Shown here: positions 51,391 through 58,574 of the stretch, piece by piece
Layout: the number at the start of each line of letters is the position of its first letter
How positions within the stretch are numbered: the first letter of the stretch is position 1
NCBI GenBank assembly: GCA_013824165.1
Contig: PNNH01000033.1
Location: 1-58,574 of the forward strand
Source: Methylibium sp.
GTDB lineage: Bacteria > Pseudomonadota > Gammaproteobacteria > Burkholderiales > Burkholderiaceae_C
Length of the DNA stretch: 58,574 nt
Reading direction: 5' to 3'
The notes under the pieces: model-generated
Told to the model about the DNA's origin: nothing
Database searches by the model: none
Seen by the model: only the letters and a program-made list of their open reading frames with translations
Translations under genes and position numbers: made by a program

Positions 51391-51615
51391 TCAGGTGCCG
51401 CGACGGCTCAGCCAAGCCAGCGGTGACTCCAGCGAGTCGCGTGCGGCACGCTGCGTCGATTCGAGCTCATAGGAGTCCGCCTGACTGGGCCGGAAATCTC
51501 CGCCCTCTTCCAGACAGGCCTCCATGCCAAAAGCGGTGCCCAGATCGGCCGGATCGGGCTCGACAACGGCCGCCGGACTCTTGCGGAAGAAGCGCAGGGC
51601 TGGAGCGAATCGCAT
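51391..51615 (-). CDS. Hypothetical small protein
   Basis: 74 residues from ATG 51615 with GAGG 7 bases upstream. It begins MRFAPALRFFRKSPAAVVEPDPADLGTAFGMEACLEEGGDF and ends in LSRRGT. Soluble, acidic in the middle, no recognised domain. It faces the universal stress gene across the terminator. Coding status is supported by the ribosome site and balanced composition. Confidence 0.55.
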   Translation of the reverse strand: MRFAPALRFFRKSPAAVVEPDPADLGTAFGMEACLEEGGDFRPSQADSYELESTQRAARDSLESPLAWLSRRGT

Positions 51616-51839
51616 GGCGGACCTCGTCTTGAAACAGATATGGCGCGGCTGGTGGTTGCGTTCAAGTGTGCGCTTCGAGGGTGCAAGTTGAATCCCCAAA
51701 GTGGGTGGGAATGCCCGCACAGTTGGGAAAATCTCACGCTGCTGGCGTTGACACATTTGCTCACAGCATGAGTGGGCCGCGCGGTGCTTACTTCTTCCGT
51801 CACACCGGCGCGGCCGGCGTTACCTCCCCGGCTCCCAGC

Positions 51840-52022
51840 ATGACCTGCACCCACCTGACCTGGCTTGCCCGCGCCATCATCGTCACCTTGGTGCTGGCCG
51901 CCTTGTGGCTGGCCCAAGCGACCGAGCACCGGCAGGAGCAGCGCCCACTGGCCTTGCGTGCCGGGCATGCGCTGCAAGCCGCAGCAGCCGCAGCGTCGGA
52001 CAGCACGCTGGCGCCCGAATGA
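51840..52022 (+). CDS. Hypothetical small membrane protein
   Basis: 60 residues from ATG 51840: MTCTHLTWLARAIIVTLVLAALWLAQ is a single N-terminal membrane helix, followed by a charged and then Ala-rich tail. The ribosome site is poor; a longer in-frame start near 51768 adds 24 residues. Convergent with argP. No family recognised. Confidence 0.4.
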   Translation: MTCTHLTWLARAIIVTLVLAALWLAQATEHRQEQRPLALRAGHALQAAAAAASDSTLAPE

Positions 52023-52036
52023 AACCGGCCGCCCGT

Positions 52037-52972
52037 TCAGCCGGGCGCCGCCAATGCCTGCCTGCTTCCCTGCGCCAAGGCCTGGCCGATACGGTCCAGC
52101 AAGGCCACGCGGCCGGGTGCTGGTGCATGCTCGGACTGCAGCTTCCATTGGTGCCAGTAGAGGCTCACGTCCACACTGATCTCGGGACGGATGCACAGCA
52201 GCTCGCCCGAATCGATCAGTGGCCGCAGCTGCAATTCAGGCGCGACGCCCACGCCCCAGCCCGCCTGCACGGCACGCACATAGGCTTCGCTCGACGGCAC
52301 ATAGCGCTCCAGCAAGCGTGGTGAGCGCAGACCGAAAGCCTTGGCCACCCACTGCACCTGGGTATCGTCTTTGCGGTTGAAGACCAGGAACGGCGTCTGG
52401 GCGAAGTTGCCGGCCGACAGGCCGGACGGCAAGTGCTCGCGCATGAAGGCCGGGCTGGCCACCGCTACATAGCGCATGAGGCCCAAGGGCTGCACCAGGC
52501 AGCCGCGCAAGGCCTGCTTCACGGTGCTGACGCAGCCCAGCACCTCGCCCTGGCGCAGCCAATCGTGTGTGAAGTCCTGGTCGTCGACCACCAGCTCCAG
52601 GCCGAAGCCCTCGCGCAGTCCCTGCTGCGCCACGCCGTCCAGGGCCGGAAGCACCCAGGTCGCCAGGCTGTCGGCGTTCACCGCAATGGCGATGCACTCA
52701 TTGACAGCGGCGCCTGCGCCCAACTCGCGGCCCACCTCGGCGCGCAAGGCCTGCAACTGCCGCGCAAAACGCAGCAGCACCTTGCCAGGCTCGGTCAGGC
52801 GCAAGGGCCGCGAACGCACCACCAGCAGCTGCCCCACCTGAGCCTCCAGGCTGCGCAGGCGCTGCGACACCGCGCTCTGCGTGATCGACAGACGCTGCGC
52901 TGCGCGCTCAAAGCTGCGCTCATCGGCCAAGGCGGCCAGGCAATCGAGTCCGGCGGAGTCCAGGTCTTTCAT
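52037..52972 (-). CDS. argP: ArgP-type LysR regulator of arginine/lysine export
   Basis: 311 residues from ATG 52972 (MKDLDSAGLDCLAALADERSFERAAQRLSITQSAVSQRLRSLEAQVGQLL), which matches the ArgP/LysG N-terminus closely. The effector domain includes NADSLATWVLPAL, the segment around the amino-acid site. ArgP activates argO when arginine is bound and is locked by lysine. It is divergent from the LysE/ArgO exporter gene with 89 bp between starts, the standard arrangement, and a dyad lies in that gap. Confidence 0.93.
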   Translation of the reverse strand: MKDLDSAGLDCLAALADERSFERAAQRLSITQSAVSQRLRSLEAQVGQLLVVRSRPLRLTEPGKVLLRFARQLQALRAEVGRELGAGAAVNECIAIAVNADSLATWVLPALDGVAQQGLREGFGLELVVDDQDFTHDWLRQGEVLGCVSTVKQALRGCLVQPLGLMRYVAVASPAFMREHLPSGLSAGNFAQTPFLVFNRKDDTQVQWVAKAFGLRSPRLLERYVPSSEAYVRAVQAGWGVGVAPELQLRPLIDSGELLCIRPEISVDVSLYWHQWKLQSEHAPAPGRVALLDRIGQALAQGSRQALAAPG

Positions 52973-52999
52973 AAGCACGACTAATGTAGCGCGAGAAAT

Positions 53000-53015
53000 A
53001 TGAATGGATCTTCAT
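53000..53015. promoter_or_regulatory. ArgP-box candidate ATGAA-N6-TTCAT
   Basis: 5-bp inverted repeat 28 bp from the argP start and 47 bp from argO, with the T-N11-A geometry expected of LysR sites. Confidence 0.55.
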
Positions 53016-53061
53016 GTTTGCCCGAGCCCTGCCGACAATCCGCCACCACCCTGACCTGCCC

Positions 53062-53697
53062 ATGAACACCCCCGCCTTCAGCGCCCTCAGCCAAGGCTGG
53101 CTCACCGGAGCCAGCCTGATCATGGCCATCGGCGCGCAGAACGCGTTGGTGCTGCGCCAGGGCTTGCTGCGCCAGCACGTCGGACCGGTGGTGGCGCTAT
53201 GTGCCATCTCGGACATGCTGCTGATCGTGCTGGGCGTCTTTGGTCTGGGCGCGGTGATCGCCGGCAGCCCGCTGTTGCTGGAGCTGTTCCGCTGGGGCGG
53301 TGCCGCCTTCCTGCTGATCTACGCCCTGAAGGCCGGGCTGCGCGCCTGGCATGGCCAGGCTGCATTGCAGGCCAATGGCGGCAGTGCCAGCCTGGGCGCG
53401 GTGCTGGGCAGCACGCTGGCCATGACTTATCTGAACCCCCATGTCTATCTGGACACCGTCGTGCTGCTGGGCACGGTGAGCCTGCAGCAGCCCGAAGCGC
53501 TGCGCAGCCTGTTCGCGGCTGGCGCCTCGCTGGCCTCGCTGATGTGGTTTGCGGCCCTGGGCTTCGGTGCCGCGGCCATGTCCGATCTGCTGCGCCGCCC
53601 CTGGGTCTGGCGCGGCATCGATGCCGGCGTCGCCCTGCTGATGGGCGTGCTGGGCCTGCAACTGTTGCTGAACCCCCTGTCGGGGTCGTCTTCCTGA
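53062..53697 (+). CDS. argO: LysE/ArgO family L-amino-acid exporter
   Basis: 211 residues, six hydrophobic segments. FSALSQGWLTGASLIMAIGAQNALVLRQGL contains the family signature GAQNAxVLRQGL, and GSTLAMTYLNPHVYLDTVVLLG the second conserved segment (NPHxYLDT). It exports arginine and/or lysine, including toxic analogues, across the inner membrane. The ATG at 53062 places the signature correctly; the 16-residue in-frame extension lacks support. Controlled by divergent argP. dadA follows by 10 bp. Confidence 0.95.
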   Translation: MNTPAFSALSQGWLTGASLIMAIGAQNALVLRQGLLRQHVGPVVALCAISDMLLIVLGVFGLGAVIAGSPLLLELFRWGGAAFLLIYALKAGLRAWHGQAALQANGGSASLGAVLGSTLAMTYLNPHVYLDTVVLLGTVSLQQPEALRSLFAAGASLASLMWFAALGFGAAAMSDLLRRPWVWRGIDAGVALLMGVLGLQLLLNPLSGSSS

Positions 53698-53707
53698 AGG
53701 AGCTGTC

Positions 53708-55033
53708 ATGCGCGTCGTCGTTCTGGGTGCGGGAATCATTGGCGTCAGCACCGCCTGGTATCTGCTGGAGCAGGGCCATGAAGTCACCGTGGTCGACCGC
53801 CAGGACGACGCTGCGCTGGAGACCAGCTTCGCCAATGGCGCGCAGATCTCAGTCAGCTTCTGCGAACCCTGGGCCAATGCCGGCGCGCCCTTCAAGGTCG
53901 CCAAATGGCTGCTGCGCGACGACTCGCCGTTGCTGTTCCGCCCGCGCCTCGACCCGGCCCAGTGGCGCTGGGGCCTGTCCTTCTTGACGCAATGCACCAG
54001 CGCCGCCTTCGAGCGCAACGTCCAGCAGCTGGTCGCCTTGGGGGCTTACAGCCATGCCTCGCTGAAGAGCCTGGTGGCGCAGACCGGCATCGAGTACGAG
54101 CGCCTGGAGCGCGGCATCCTGCATTTCTTCTCCAGCCAGGCCGATTTCGATGCCGGCGCTGCCGGTGCCGAGCTGATGCGGCGCCACGGCGTGGACCGCC
54201 GCGTGCTGGGCCGCGAGGAGGTGCTCAAGGTCGAGCCGGCGCTGGCCAGTTTCGGCAGCAACATCTTCGGTGGCACCTTCACGCCCAGCGACGAGTCCGG
54301 CGATGCCCAGGTGTTCACGCAAAAGCTGGCGCGCCTGTGCGCCGAGCGCGGCGCCACCTTCCTGTATGGGCATGACGTGCTGTCACTGCAACAGGGTGGC
54401 GGCCGCATCGATGGCGTCACCGTGGCGCCGCACAGCCCCGCGGTCAACGGCGGCCGCAGCTACACGCTGCAGGCCGACGCCTTCGTCGCCGCGATGGCCT
54501 CCTACACGCCAGCGCTGCTGCGTCCGCTGGGCGAGTCGCTGAACATCTATCCCGCCAAGGGCTACTCGGCCACGCTGCGCTTGAAAAAACCCGAGGCCGC
54601 CAGCGTCGTCAGCCTGCTCGACGACACCCGCAAGATCGCGATCTCGCGCCTGGGCGACCACATCCGCATCGCCGGCACCGCCGAACTCAGCGGCATCGAC
54701 ACCCGTCTGGACACACCCACGGCCCGCGTGCGCTGCGAGGCGCTGGTGCGCCGCTACGAGGAACTGTTCCCCGGCGTGGCCGACACCAGCGAGCCCAACT
54801 ACTGGACCGGCCTGCGCCCCAGCACGCCGACCAACATCCCCTACATCGGTCGCAGCACCAAGGCCGCCAATCTGTGGATCAACGCCGGCCACGGCACGCT
54901 GGGCTGGACGCATGGCGCCGGCTCCGGACGCGCGCTGGCCGAGCTGATCGCGGGCCGCCGCCCGGAGCTGGAATTCGGCTTCTACGGCGCAGCGCTGCCG
55001 GCCAAGCGCATCCAGCAGATGGCAGTCGCCTAA
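53708..55033 (+). CDS. dadA: D-amino acid dehydrogenase (DadA type)
   Basis: 441 residues. MRVVVLGAGIIGVSTAWYLLEQGHEVTVVDRQ is the FAD-binding Rossmann start (GxGxxG). Further matches are FANGAQISVSFCEPWANAGAP, YPAKGYSATL and, near the C-terminus, PTNIPYIGRS and WINAGHGTLGWTHGAGSGRALAELI. It oxidises D-amino acids, chiefly D-alanine, passing electrons to the respiratory chain at the inner membrane. AAGGAG precedes the ATG. Its position 10 bp behind argO suggests co-transcription, linking amino-acid export and D-amino-acid breakdown. Confidence 0.94.
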   Translation: MRVVVLGAGIIGVSTAWYLLEQGHEVTVVDRQDDAALETSFANGAQISVSFCEPWANAGAPFKVAKWLLRDDSPLLFRPRLDPAQWRWGLSFLTQCTSAAFERNVQQLVALGAYSHASLKSLVAQTGIEYERLERGILHFFSSQADFDAGAAGAELMRRHGVDRRVLGREEVLKVEPALASFGSNIFGGTFTPSDESGDAQVFTQKLARLCAERGATFLYGHDVLSLQQGGGRIDGVTVAPHSPAVNGGRSYTLQADAFVAAMASYTPALLRPLGESLNIYPAKGYSATLRLKKPEAASVVSLLDDTRKIAISRLGDHIRIAGTAELSGIDTRLDTPTARVRCEALVRRYEELFPGVADTSEPNYWTGLRPSTPTNIPYIGRSTKAANLWINAGHGTLGWTHGAGSGRALAELIAGRRPELEFGFYGAALPAKRIQQMAVA

Positions 55034-55088
55034 GGAGCGCCAGCGCGGGGCTGGCTACAATCCGCGCCCCTCTTCCGGTGCGCCTTCC

Positions 55089-56393
55089 ATGCCAGCTTCG
55101 TCCTTCTGCGCCATTGACTTCGGCACCTCCAACTCGGCCATCGCCATCCCCTCGGCCGACGGCGCCGGCATGCGCCTGGTGGAGCTGGAACCCGGCTACC
55201 GCACCATGCCCACCGCGGTCTTCTATTTCACCGAAGGCCAGCATGACGCCGATGGCCCGCCGCGCGCCTTTGGCCGCGCAGCGGTGGCGGCCTATGTGGA
55301 AGGCAGCGACGGGCGCCTGATGCGCTCGATGAAGAGCATCCTCGGCTCCGGCCTGATCGAGCAGACCACCGATGTCGGCGGCGGCCATGGCGTGAAGTAC
55401 TTCGATATTCTGGCCGGCTACCTCAAGCGCCTGCGCAACCAGGCCCTGGCGGCCGGCGCCGGAGCGCCGCTGGACCAGTTGGTGCTCGGCCGTCCGGTCT
55501 TCTTCGTCGACGACGAACCGGCGCGCGACGCCGAGGCGCAAGCCTCCTTGAAGGCTGCTGCGCAGGCGGTGGGCTTTCGCCAGGTCGAATTCCAGTTCGA
55601 GCCCATCGCCGCGGCTTTCGACTACGAAAGCAAGATCAGCGAAGAGCGCATCGTGCTGGTGGCCGACATCGGCGGCGGCACCTCGGACTTCTCGGTCGTG
55701 CGTGTCGGCCCGCAGCGCATGCAGCGCCTGGACCGGCGCGACGACATCCTGGCCAACCACGGCGTGCACATCGCCGGCACCGACTTCGACCGCCACATCG
55801 AGCTGGCCTCCATCCTGCGCGAGTTCGGCTACCGCTCGCTCGGCCCGGCGCGCGGCGATGCGCCGCCGCGCGAAGTACCCAGCGGCGTCTACTTCGACCT
55901 CGCCACCTGGCATCTGATCAACACCGTCTATAGCCCCGGCCGCGTCGCCGAGCTGCGCAGCATGAAGAGCTTCTACGGCAACCCGCTGCACCACCAGCGA
56001 CTGATGACGGTGGTAGAAGACCGGTTGGGCCATGAGCTGGCCGGCCGTGCCGAGGACGCCAAGATCGCCGTCTCGGGCGGTGGTGACACCGAGATCGACC
56101 TCAGCCTGGTGGAGAACGGGCTGCGCGTGCCACTGAGCGAGCGCGTCGCAGTCGACTCACTGCAGGCCGACATCAGCCGCATCGTGCAGGCCGGGCGCGA
56201 GACCGTGGCGCAGGCCGGCCTGCGTCCCGACCAGATCGACGCGCTGTATTTCACCGGCGGTTCCACCGGCCTGCGCCTTCTGGCCGACCGCATAGCAGCC
56301 GAATTCCCGACTGCCCAGGCCGTGCGCGGCGACGCCTTTGCCTCGGTCGCCACCGGCCTGGGTCTGCACGCCGCACGGCTGTTTGCTCGCTAA
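55089..56393 (+). CDS. Hsp70 family protein, YegD-like
   Basis: 434 residues. The actin-like ATPase has phosphate-1 loop CAIDFGTSNSAIAIP, VFFVDDEPARDAEAQ, FQFEPIAAAFDYE and phosphate-2 loop VADIGGGTSDFSVV, then a C-terminal ALYFTGGSTGLRLLADRI. It has the nucleotide-binding domain only and lacks the canonical substrate-binding C-terminus of DnaK, like E. coli YegD. Chaperone or regulatory role unproven. It is followed by the secreted peptidase gene after 76 bp. Confidence 0.9.
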   Translation: MPASSFCAIDFGTSNSAIAIPSADGAGMRLVELEPGYRTMPTAVFYFTEGQHDADGPPRAFGRAAVAAYVEGSDGRLMRSMKSILGSGLIEQTTDVGGGHGVKYFDILAGYLKRLRNQALAAGAGAPLDQLVLGRPVFFVDDEPARDAEAQASLKAAAQAVGFRQVEFQFEPIAAAFDYESKISEERIVLVADIGGGTSDFSVVRVGPQRMQRLDRRDDILANHGVHIAGTDFDRHIELASILREFGYRSLGPARGDAPPREVPSGVYFDLATWHLINTVYSPGRVAELRSMKSFYGNPLHHQRLMTVVEDRLGHELAGRAEDAKIAVSGGGDTEIDLSLVENGLRVPLSERVAVDSLQADISRIVQAGRETVAQAGLRPDQIDALYFTGGSTGLRLLADRIAAEFPTAQAVRGDAFASVATGLGLHAARLFAR

Positions 56394-56469
56394 CCCTTGG
56401 CGCCAGCGTCGGGCGTGCGGTGCTCTGCTAGATTGCGCGCTTTCCAAACGCACACCTCGCGATTGCGCC

Positions 56470-58574
56470 ATGAACAGCCGCCCCTTTCTCCGCCCCCAAC
56501 TGCTGCTGTCCGCGCTGGCGCTGGCAGCATCGATCGCGATGCCTGCAGCCCAGGCCGCCGACACGCTGGCCAGCGTCTACCAGCAGCCCTCGGCGGAGAT
56601 CCGCGCAGTGCTGGATGCCCAGCCGCTGCCGAACTACCTGATCGCGCCTGACCAGCGCACGCTGGCCCAACTGACGCTCAAGCGCTATCGCAGCATTGCC
56701 GAGCTGGCCCGGCCCGTGCTGCGCCTGGCCGGCATGCGCATCGACGCCGCCGCCAGCGGCCCGCAGCTGATCGCCAGCATCGAGGCGCTCAAGCTGCAAG
56801 ACCTCAGCAAGCCCGGCGCCACGGCGCGCGAGGTGCCGCTGCCGGCCGGCGGCGGCTTCCACCAGCTGCGCTGGTCGCCTGACGGCAAGCGCTTCCTGTT
56901 GAACCGACGCACGGCCCATGCGACCGAGCTATGGGTGGGCGACGTCGCATCGGCCCGCATCCAGCCCGTCAACGGCGTGCAGCTCAACACCGTGCTTGAG
57001 AACGACGTGGCCTGGCTAGCCCCCGATGTGCTGATCGTGCTTGCCGTGCCGGAGCAGCGCGGCCTGGCGCCGGTCTTCGAAGCGCCGAGCGGCCCCGCCA
57101 TCCAGGAGTCGATGGGCCGCCCCTCGCCGGAGCGCACGCTGCAGGACCTGCTGCGCAACAGCCAAGACGAAGCCTTGTTTGCGCACCACGCCCGCTCGGC
57201 GCTGCGGCGCGTCGATCTCGCCCGGCGCAGCTCGCAGCAGATCGGCACACCGGATCTGTACGCCAAGATCGAAGTGCTCGGCAAGCCGGGCGTTCTGCTG
57301 ACGGAAAGACTGCGCGCCCCGTTCAGCTACCAGGTCGGATGGCAGAGCTTTGCCCGCCAGGTCGAGCTGCGCGATGCCCAGGGCAGACTGCTGCGCGATC
57401 TGGGAGCGATCAAGCTCAAGGAAGGCGTGCCGGTCGAGGGCGTAATCACCGGCCCGCGCAACTACTGGGGCTCGCCGCAGGCCGATGGCGCGGTCTACTG
57501 GGTCGAGGCCCTGGACGGCGGGGACCAACGCAACAAGGTGCCCCACCGCGATCGCCTGATGCGCCTGGATGCGCCCTACCAGGGCGAAGCCCGGGAGGTG
57601 CACCGCACGGTGGGCCGCCTGGCCTCGCTGAACTTCGTCGAGGGCGATCAAGGGGCGCAGCGCGCCATCGTCAGTGAATTCGACCGCGACCGCCTGTGGG
57701 TGGTGACTGACCTGTTGGCCCTGGACAGCACGGCCAAGCCGCAGCGCCTGCAGGACCGCTCCTGGCGCGACCGCTACCGCGACCCGGGCCTGCCCCTGAC
57801 GCGTGTGCTGCCCAATGGCCGGGCCGTCGTCCGTGTCGATGACGCTGACCGGCTGATCTTCGTAGGCGCCGGTGCCAGCCCGGAGGGCGACCGCCCCTTC
57901 ATCGACAGCCTGAGCCTGGCCAGCGGCAAGAGCACGCGGCTGTTCCAGTCCGGCCTGACGCACTTCGAGCGCCCGCTGAGCCTGCTGGCGGATGGCCGGT
58001 TGCTGAGCAGCCGCGAGACCTTCGCCGAGCCGCCCAATCTGATGCTGCGCAGCGGGCCGGAGTTCGCGCAAATGCAGGCGCTGACGCGCCATGCCGACCC
58101 GACGCCCCAACTGCGCGCCATCAAGCGCGAGCTGGTCAAGTTCAAACGTGCCGATGGCGTTGAGCTGTCCTTCTGGCTCTATCTGCCGCCGGACTACAAG
58201 GCCGGTGAGAAACGCCCGACCTTTGTCTGGGCCTACCCGCTGGAGTTCACCGATCCGACCATCGCCGGCCAGGTCAGCGGCTCGGCCAATCGCTTCAACA
58301 CCTTCAGCGGCTCCAACCCACTGATGCTGCTGCTGGACGGCTATGTCGTGCTGATGGATGCGACGATGCCCGTGGTCGGCGATCCCAAGACCGTCAACGA
58401 CAGCTTCGTCGAGCAGATCACCGCCAATGCGCAGGCCATCATCGACAAGGCCGAGGCGCTGGGCGTCAGCGACCGCAGGCAAATGGTGGTGGGCGGTCAC
58501 AGCTATGGCGCCTTCATGACGGCGAACCTGCTGGCCCACACCGACCTGTTCAAGGCCGGCATCGCGCGCAGCGG
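56470..58574 (+). CDS. Secreted S9-type peptidase (glutamyl/prolyl oligopeptidase family), 3' end outside window
   Basis: 701 residues are visible. MNSRPFLRPQLLLSALALAASIAMPAAQAAD is a typical Sec signal peptide with AQA cleavage site. A beta-propeller-like region follows (for example LRWSPDGKRFLLNRR), then the alpha/beta-hydrolase part: SFWLYLPPDY, FVWAYPLEF, and the nucleophile elbow VGGHSYGAFMTANLLAHT with Ser near residue 679. The catalytic Asp and His must lie beyond the window. It is closest in style to glutamyl endopeptidase-like S9 enzymes. Probably periplasmic. Confidence 0.9.
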   Translation, partial: MNSRPFLRPQLLLSALALAASIAMPAAQAADTLASVYQQPSAEIRAVLDAQPLPNYLIAPDQRTLAQLTLKRYRSIAELARPVLRLAGMRIDAAASGPQLIASIEALKLQDLSKPGATAREVPLPAGGGFHQLRWSPDGKRFLLNRRTAHATELWVGDVASARIQPVNGVQLNTVLENDVAWLAPDVLIVLAVPEQRGLAPVFEAPSGPAIQESMGRPSPERTLQDLLRNSQDEALFAHHARSALRRVDLARRSSQQIGTPDLYAKIEVLGKPGVLLTERLRAPFSYQVGWQSFARQVELRDAQGRLLRDLGAIKLKEGVPVEGVITGPRNYWGSPQADGAVYWVEALDGGDQRNKVPHRDRLMRLDAPYQGEAREVHRTVGRLASLNFVEGDQGAQRAIVSEFDRDRLWVVTDLLALDSTAKPQRLQDRSWRDRYRDPGLPLTRVLPNGRAVVRVDDADRLIFVGAGASPEGDRPFIDSLSLASGKSTRLFQSGLTHFERPLSLLADGRLLSSRETFAEPPNLMLRSGPEFAQMQALTRHADPTPQLRAIKRELVKFKRADGVELSFWLYLPPDYKAGEKRPTFVWAYPLEFTDPTIAGQVSGSANRFNTFSGSNPLMLLLDGYVVLMDATMPVVGDPKTVNDSFVEQITANAQAIIDKAEALGVSDRRQMVVGGHSYGAFMTANLLAHTDLFKAGIARS

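Overview
The window looks like a chromosome segment of a high-GC betaproteobacterium, most likely a Burkholderiales in the Roseateles/Rubrivivax/Leptothrix neighbourhood. This is inferred from GC-rich codon use, dense ATGA/GTGA gene overlaps, an RlpA-SPOR lipoprotein, GTP-dependent PEP carboxykinase, an ArgP-ArgO pair and typical Burkholderiales LysR and CaiB proteins. No rRNA or tRNA gene and no CRISPR array was seen.

Left chromosomal flank (1-17162): fumarylacetoacetase-family hydrolase (cut by the window edge), RlpA, a ribbon-helix-helix regulator with an MFS exporter behind a perfect 20-bp palindrome, a LysR-CaiB-MerR-quinone reductase cluster with a textbook MerR promoter, an NAD(P)-binding protein divergent from the LysR, RlmJ, an Old Yellow Enzyme, a MOSC protein, an orphan PAS histidine kinase, and a four-gene overlapping operon of Kef-type antiporter, tandem universal stress protein, SLC13-type transporter and Na/Pi cotransporter-like protein.

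Accessory region (17163-45652): two nested Tn7-like elements. Element A (from 17163) carries hipBA and no transposase. Element B (19552-45619, about 26.1 kb) has inverted ends starting TGTCGAAAACC, arrays of TnsB-type sites at both ends and a perfect 5-bp target duplication, ATGGT. It is inserted inside the right terminus of A. To the right of B are further copies of the terminal TTCGACA sequence, which read as scars of repeated insertion at the same place. Element B carries tnsA, tnsB, tnsC and two tniQ-family genes with no tnsE and no cas genes. Its cargo includes an intact IS21 element, relics of other insertion sequences, tiny membrane peptides, an unknown two-gene module, a putative type II restriction-modification pair, an OLD-family ATPase/Toprim nuclease overlapping a DUF2130 nuclease-like protein, a stand-alone PD-(D/E)xK-like protein and a TIR-domain protein. 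The last third of B therefore reads as a defence island, and the OLD-DUF2130 pair and the 33617-35323 pair are the best candidates for undescribed systems.

Right chromosomal flank (45653-58574): pckG with a REP-like hairpin in its leader and a strong terminator, a LysR regulator overlapping a UPF0149/SEC-C protein, a metallophosphoesterase, a single-domain universal stress protein, small hypotheticals, argP divergent from argO followed by dadA, a YegD-like Hsp70 and a secreted S9-type peptidase cut by the window edge. Functions rest on motif and family recognition by eye. Starts were chosen from Shine-Dalgarno position, overlap with neighbours and family N-termini.
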